NCBI GenBank assembly: GCA_937871985.1 | Contig: CALMPB010000436.1 | Coordinates: forward strand, 1-8,615 | Source: an uncultured Burkholderiaceae bacterium | Lineage (GTDB): Bacteria; Pseudomonadota; Gammaproteobacteria; Burkholderiales; Burkholderiaceae | Length of the DNA: 8,615 nucleotides | Direction: 5' to 3' | In this document: in pieces, positions 5,521 to 8,615 of the stretch | Position numbering within the stretch: the first letter of the stretch is position 1 | How the letters are laid out: the number at the start of each line of letters is the position of its first letter | Made by a program: the position numbers and the translations under genes | The notes under the pieces: generated by a model | Seen by the model: the letters and a program-made list of their open reading frames with translations, nothing else | Told to the model about the DNA's origin: nothing | The model's database searches: none

Positions 5521-6468
5521 ATGACCGAGGACGAACTGAATACGCTCGTTGGAGAGGAGCAGATTCAGAGACGAGCCAAGTTAGCCGGAGGTCGGCTCGT
5601 TCATTATACGACCGCGGAAGCGGCCTATCAAATCATCACCGGCCGGAAGGTATGGTTGCGCAATGCCGCAGTGATGAATGACTTTTCGGAAATCAGCCAC
5701 GGGATTAGTTGCTTGCATGAAGCATGGGCGTCGCCCGGCGGCGCTGCATTGCAGGAGATGCTTGAACGGCTCCGCGTCGGGCTCCGCGACGAACTGGCAG
5801 GCCTATTTGATGGGCACGCGGAATCGCTTCGTACACATACTTATCTGACTTCATTGTCTGAGCACGATGACGTTGAAGATCAACTCGGGCGGCTTTCGAT
5901 GTGGCGTGCCTACGGTGGCAATGCAGGCGTTGCGCTGGTACTAAACAGCGCGGCTTTCACCGCGGCGACTGACGCGATGAAAGCATATTCTGCGCCGGTC
6001 TTCTATGCGGATCAAACCGTTTTTGCCGGTTGGTTTCAGAACTGGGCGAAGCGCTTGCTCGCCGCAGAAGGGGATTTGCGTTCCATTGATCCAGAGAGAA
6101 TCCGAAACATTCTATTTTATGCTTTTCGCATTTTTGCGCTAGGTACGAAGCACCCAGGATTTTCGGAAGAGCGAGAATGGCGTGTATTTAATTCCCCGAT
6201 ACACGAAGGGGGATCTCCGTGGTTGGAATTCGGAATTGAGACAGTACGCGGCTTACCGCAACCGCTCGTAAAGCTACGCCTATTCGATGACGAAGCCGCT
6301 GGGATCATTGGTACGTCGCCAAAAACCCTGATAAATCGGATAATCATTGGCCCATGCAATTATCCACTTCAGGTACGAGCAGCGATGTATGAGGCTCTAG
6401 CGCAGGCCGAAGTTGAAGATATCGAAAGCAAACTCTGCATGTCACTGATCCCGCTTCGTCAGTCGTGA
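5521..6468 (+). CDS. DUF2971-domain protein (315 aa)
   Basis: The protein carries the pattern of DUF2971: LVHYTT (26-31), a second element VMNDFSE (51-57), a central SLSEHDD...MWRAYGG segment (111-133) followed by a GVALVL strand (136-141), then FSEEREWRVF (214-223) and IIIGP (274-278). DUF2971 proteins have no settled biochemical role and are often found in mobile and defence-rich loci. The spaced His-Tyr, Asn-Asp and Glu motifs faintly recall ADP-ribosyltransferase-like folds, which is inference only. I chose ATG 5521 over a TTG 27 bases upstream because GGGGGAGG lies just before it. The gene is visibly richer in A and T than its neighbours, suggesting recent transfer. Its stop overlaps a GTG in the next gene. 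Confidence 0.88.
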   Translation: MTEDELNTLVGEEQIQRRAKLAGGRLVHYTTAEAAYQIITGRKVWLRNAAVMNDFSEISHGISCLHEAWASPGGAALQEMLERLRVGLRDELAGLFDGHAESLRTHTYLTSLSEHDDVEDQLGRLSMWRAYGGNAGVALVLNSAAFTAATDAMKAYSAPVFYADQTVFAGWFQNWAKRLLAAEGDLRSIDPERIRNILFYAFRIFALGTKHPGFSEEREWRVFNSPIHEGGSPWLEFGIETVRGLPQPLVKLRLFDDEAAGIIGTSPKTLINRIIIGPCNYPLQVRAAMYEALAQAEVEDIESKLCMSLIPLRQS

Positions 6469-6507
6469 GCTTTCTAAGCTGGATCAACTCTGGCAAGGGT
6501 CGGAAAC

Positions 6508-6517
6508 GGGGGGGGGG
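6508..6517 (+). repeat. Run of ten Gs at the start of the downstream gene
   Basis: A homopolymer G(10) lies one base before the ATG at 6519 and 40 bases after the alternative GTG start (6465). If translation begins at the GTG, length changes in the run would shift the frame. If it begins at the ATG, the run forms the ribosome-binding region and its length would alter SD strength and spacing. Confidence 0.6.
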
Positions 6518-6518
6518 C

Positions 6519-7151
6519 ATGGACGACTTTGAGCTGAAGCGTAGCTTCTTTGACGGATGCGTTAGGGCATATAGCACGGCCACACGTCTAATGAGTGAGG
6601 TGTGGGCGGAGGAGACCGGGGAGCCAATGGGTAAGCTATCGGGCTCCCCGAAGGACAGATTCCGCGAGGCGCTGCGCCAATTCGCGGGCGCGATCAGGGC
6701 GCAAAGTGGAACGAACCTCGGTGAAAAACTGAAGACAGCAACCCGGGATGATGGGGCGCTGAAGTTCCTGATCGAAGAAAGCTTGAGCGCTCCTAACGAC
6801 GTGCTGCCTCCGGACGTCGACGACGTGCCGCCATCGTTGTTCAAAGAGGCAATATGGGCCGAGGCGCTCGACTGGGCGGCGGATGAGCCTGTCGACGTTG
6901 ATTTGGACGTCTTCCTTCGCCCCGTTATTGCACGGGTCGTTGCGGGCATGAAATGGAAGCGCCGCATCAACGTGGGCGAGAATCATCACTTTCCCCGCAT
7001 CGTCCAGTGGCTGCGTGAGGTGCAGGACGAATCCACGTGTGCAGAGGGCGTGGGTTTTTACCTGATGAACCGGTCCGGGTCGGGCAGAGTCGCGGCATGG
7101 CCATCGGGTCCAAACGGCCTCAAGGTGAGGATCGATAGCGCCTACCTATGA
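6519..7151 (+). CDS. Unrecognised protein coupled to DUF2971 (210 aa, or 228 aa from GTG 6465)
   Basis: I do not recognise the family. The protein is soluble, mostly helical at the N-terminus (MDDFELKRSFFDGCVRAYST), has an acidic proline-containing middle (PPDVDDVPP), a DVDLDVFLRPVIARVVAG segment and a basic KWKRRINVGENHHF stretch, and ends in a short strand-rich tail. The start is uncertain. GTG at 6465 overlaps the TGA of the DUF2971 gene (GTGA), which suggests translational coupling, but no good SD precedes it. ATG at 6519 follows ten Gs that could act as SD. The two genes are probably one functional unit. Base composition is back to the GC-rich style of the rest of the window. Confidence 0.78.
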   Translation: MDDFELKRSFFDGCVRAYSTATRLMSEVWAEETGEPMGKLSGSPKDRFREALRQFAGAIRAQSGTNLGEKLKTATRDDGALKFLIEESLSAPNDVLPPDVDDVPPSLFKEAIWAEALDWAADEPVDVDLDVFLRPVIARVVAGMKWKRRINVGENHHFPRIVQWLREVQDESTCAEGVGFYLMNRSGSGRVAAWPSGPNGLKVRIDSAYL

Positions 7152-7291
7152 TATGGAATCCGAGCGCTTGTCGGGTCGGGCTTCCACGAACCGCGGGTGC
7201 GATAGAGGTTATCGTGGGGCGCGGCGCTGACGTTGGCTATCCCCATCCAGCTCAACCATTTTCGCGGGCAAGCTGTTTGGTGTGCTCGTGA
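7148..7291 (+). CDS. Possible small coupled ORF (47 aa)
   Basis: The ATG at 7148-7150 overlaps the preceding gene's TGA as ATGA, the same arrangement as in the gene pair before it. The 47-residue product begins MIWNPSACRVGLPR, has a Val/Ile/Gly-rich centre and ends with two cysteines (SCLVCS). No independent SD is obvious and nothing about it is recognisable. In the neighbouring frame an open stretch containing KLFGVLVKGPAIP and YLIFDPPEHSE runs on to a stop at 7360-7362, so this may be the start of a frameshifted remnant of about 70 residues rather than an intact gene. Confidence 0.3.
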   Translation: MIWNPSACRVGLPRTAGAIEVIVGRGADVGYPHPAQPFSRASCLVCS

Positions 7292-7457
7292 AGGGTCCGG
7301 CTATCCCCTCGCGGAAAGGGAGGAAATACCTGATCTTTGACCCGCCAGAACATTCGGAATGAACGCAAATTCGTAGGGCGGGGGCGCTTCAATCTACTTT
7401 CGAAATGGTCGCACGCACCTTAACGTGGCCCCATGGGGCTGCGTTGGGGGCAATAGC
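7292..7457. other. Non-coding stretch before the DUF262 gene
   Basis: Apart from the possible frameshifted continuation ending at 7362, I see no gene here. It contains the second copy of a 10-bp direct repeat GGCTATCCCC (7235-7244 and 7299-7308) and a perfect 12-bp palindrome GCCCCATGGGGC (7428-7439) 19 bp before the DUF262 start, which could be an operator. No convincing -35/-10 pair was found. Confidence 0.4.
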
Positions 7458-8576
7458 ATGAGACCATACACGCGTTCGATTATCGAGTTGTTCGACGGCA
7501 AGAAGCGCTACCTGATCCCCCTCTACCAGCGGCAATATGCCTGGAAGGTGCAGCCACAACTCGAACTGCTATGGGAGGATATTGAGCGCGCGGCTGACCG
7601 CCTGAGAACCGACCGGGCCTCGGTTACACCGCACTTTCTCGGTGCGATCGTGATTGCCCAGATCAAGACGTTCGGCAAAGAGGTGCAGGCTTTCGAGATT
7701 ATCGACGGTCAGCAACGTCTCACCACCTTCCAAATTTTGCTCGCGGCGCTCCGCGATGTCGCGGCAACCCGATCTACGAAATGGGCGGCCGAGCTGCGCC
7801 CTTACCTTCTGAACGAAGGGGTTATGGCGCAAGAGGAGGTCGAGCGGTTCAAGCTCTGGCCGTCCCGCACCGATCGTCGCGCGTTCGTCGGCATGATTGA
7901 TCCCTTGGCAGACATCGACGCTATCACGCCCCCAGCGGTCAACGAGGACGGCTTCGTTCGACGCGCGATCTTGGCTTATGCCTATTTCAAGGATGCCATT
8001 GAGCGCCATGTCGTGACCGATGGCAGCTTCGACGAATTTAGGTTCGAAACCTTGTTCGAGGCGATGAAGGACGGCCTCGCGGTAGTCTCGATCGAGCTGG
8101 AAGGTGGCGACGATCCCCAAACCATATTCGAGACCCTCAACAGCCGTGGCGTTGACCTCACCCCCGGCGATCTGATGCGCAACTTCATCTTCCAGCGCGC
8201 AAAAGGGCTTGGACAGGACGCCGGTTCGCTCACCGTCGACAGCCTCTACGAGAAGCACTGGCTACCTCTCGACCGTGCATTCTGGAACCAACCCGCCTCT
8301 CGCGGTCGCCAAGCCCGTCAGCGTCTAGATTGGATGCTGACCGATCACCTTTCGATGAAGGTCGCGGATCTCGTGTCGGTCGATCAGCTTTTCGAGAGCT
8401 ATCGCCGATGGATATTGAACGATCGGCCCTTCGGCTCGGTTATCGATGAACTAGAAGCGATTTCCGCTACCGCTTCGATCGAGAAGAGGCTTTTCGACCA
8501 AGCTACCGACGATCCCATCGGTGATTTTGGCCTGTTCGCGGATGCCTTCGACGTTTCGACCGTAAGCGTCCGGTGA
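7458..8576 (+). pseudogene. DUF262 (GmrSD/SspE-type) protein, 3' end cut off by an insertion
   Basis: N-terminal DUF262 domain of the family that includes the type IV restriction enzyme GmrSD and the phosphorothioate-dependent SspE, which cleave or nick phage DNA. Visible signatures are YQRQYAW (23-29), the nucleotide-binding DGQQRLTT (83-90), and FETLNSRG (224-231) with DLMRNFIF (238-245). Complete members are usually about 550-700 residues and carry a C-terminal DUF1524 HNH-type nuclease domain. Here native coding ends at Thr368 (8561), and four foreign codons and a TGA follow, so the nuclease half is missing. I start at ATG 7458 (GGGGGC upstream) rather than GTG 7425, because the YQR motif normally lies about 20 residues from the N-terminus. 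The product is probably inactive as a nuclease. Confidence 0.85.
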
Positions 8577-8615
8577 TGGCGTCACCTCAAACGGGCCGGT
8601 AGTTCCACGGTAGCA
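8562..8615. mobile_element. Left end of a probable IS66-family insertion sequence
   Basis: The reading frame of the DUF262 gene is broken exactly where the sequence GTAAGCGTCCGG begins. IS66-family elements are known to have terminal inverted repeats starting GTAA, often GTAAGCG. A small inverted repeat GGTGA/TCACC (8572-8576/8582-8586) follows. Only 54 bp are in the window, so neither transposition gene nor the other end is seen. The 8-bp target duplication expected for the family would be the bases just before 8562. Confidence 0.6.

Noticed and set aside
6344..6970. Minus-strand open frame of 208 codons across the DUF2971/unknown gene junction
   Set aside because: Ser/Arg-rich composition typical of a shadow frame. 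It spans two plus-strand genes with consistent coding features.
7569..8258. Minus-strand open frame of 229 codons opposite the DUF262 gene
   Set aside because: The plus strand carries unmistakable DUF262 motifs here, and the antisense translation shows none.

Overview
The window looks like accessory DNA of an alphaproteobacterium, most likely a sphingomonad. This is inferred from the high-GC coding sequence, the Ala/Arg/Asp-rich proteins and the tRNA-Ser with a long variable arm; no species can be named. It opens in the 3' half of a tRNA-Ser gene, a classic integration site for tyrosine-recombinase islands. The tRNA is followed by a paired 9-bp direct repeat of the kind found at island ends. 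No integrase gene, phage structural gene, rRNA or CRISPR array is visible.

Left block (167-5067, all minus strand, transcribed right to left) holds six genes. In order of transcription they are: a 102-aa two-helix membrane protein; a 178-aa membrane-anchored or secreted protein with four soluble-domain cysteines, whose GTG start overlaps the previous stop; a 146-aa single-pass protein with a Pro/Ala-rich tail; a 267-aa protein whose layout resembles the nitrilase (carbon-nitrogen hydrolase) superfamily but which seems to lack part of the catalytic triad; a 146-aa membrane-anchored bacterial PH-domain protein; and a 673-aa tandem AAA+ ATPase. A candidate promoter near 5296-5324 would give a leader of about 220 nt carrying a strongly structured segment (5110-5264). 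A second pair of mutually exclusive hairpins sits on the ribosome-binding site of the AAA+ gene. The gene set does not match any system I can name, and it is the best candidate here for an undescribed one: an AAA+ machine working with several inner-membrane partners.

Right block (5521-8615, plus strand) looks like a defence-type cargo region. It has a DUF2971 protein, an unrecognised gene coupled to it by a GTGA overlap and containing a run of ten Gs before its likely start, a possible small ORF coupled by an ATGA overlap, and the N-terminal part of a DUF262 (GmrSD/SspE-type) protein. The DUF262 gene is cut after residue 368 by sequence beginning GTAAGCG, which resembles the terminal repeat of an IS66-family insertion sequence; the window ends 54 bp into that element.

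The two blocks diverge from the roughly 450-bp intergenic region at 5068-5520, which holds the structured leader, a TATAAT hexamer on both strands and a palindrome in front of the DUF2971 gene.
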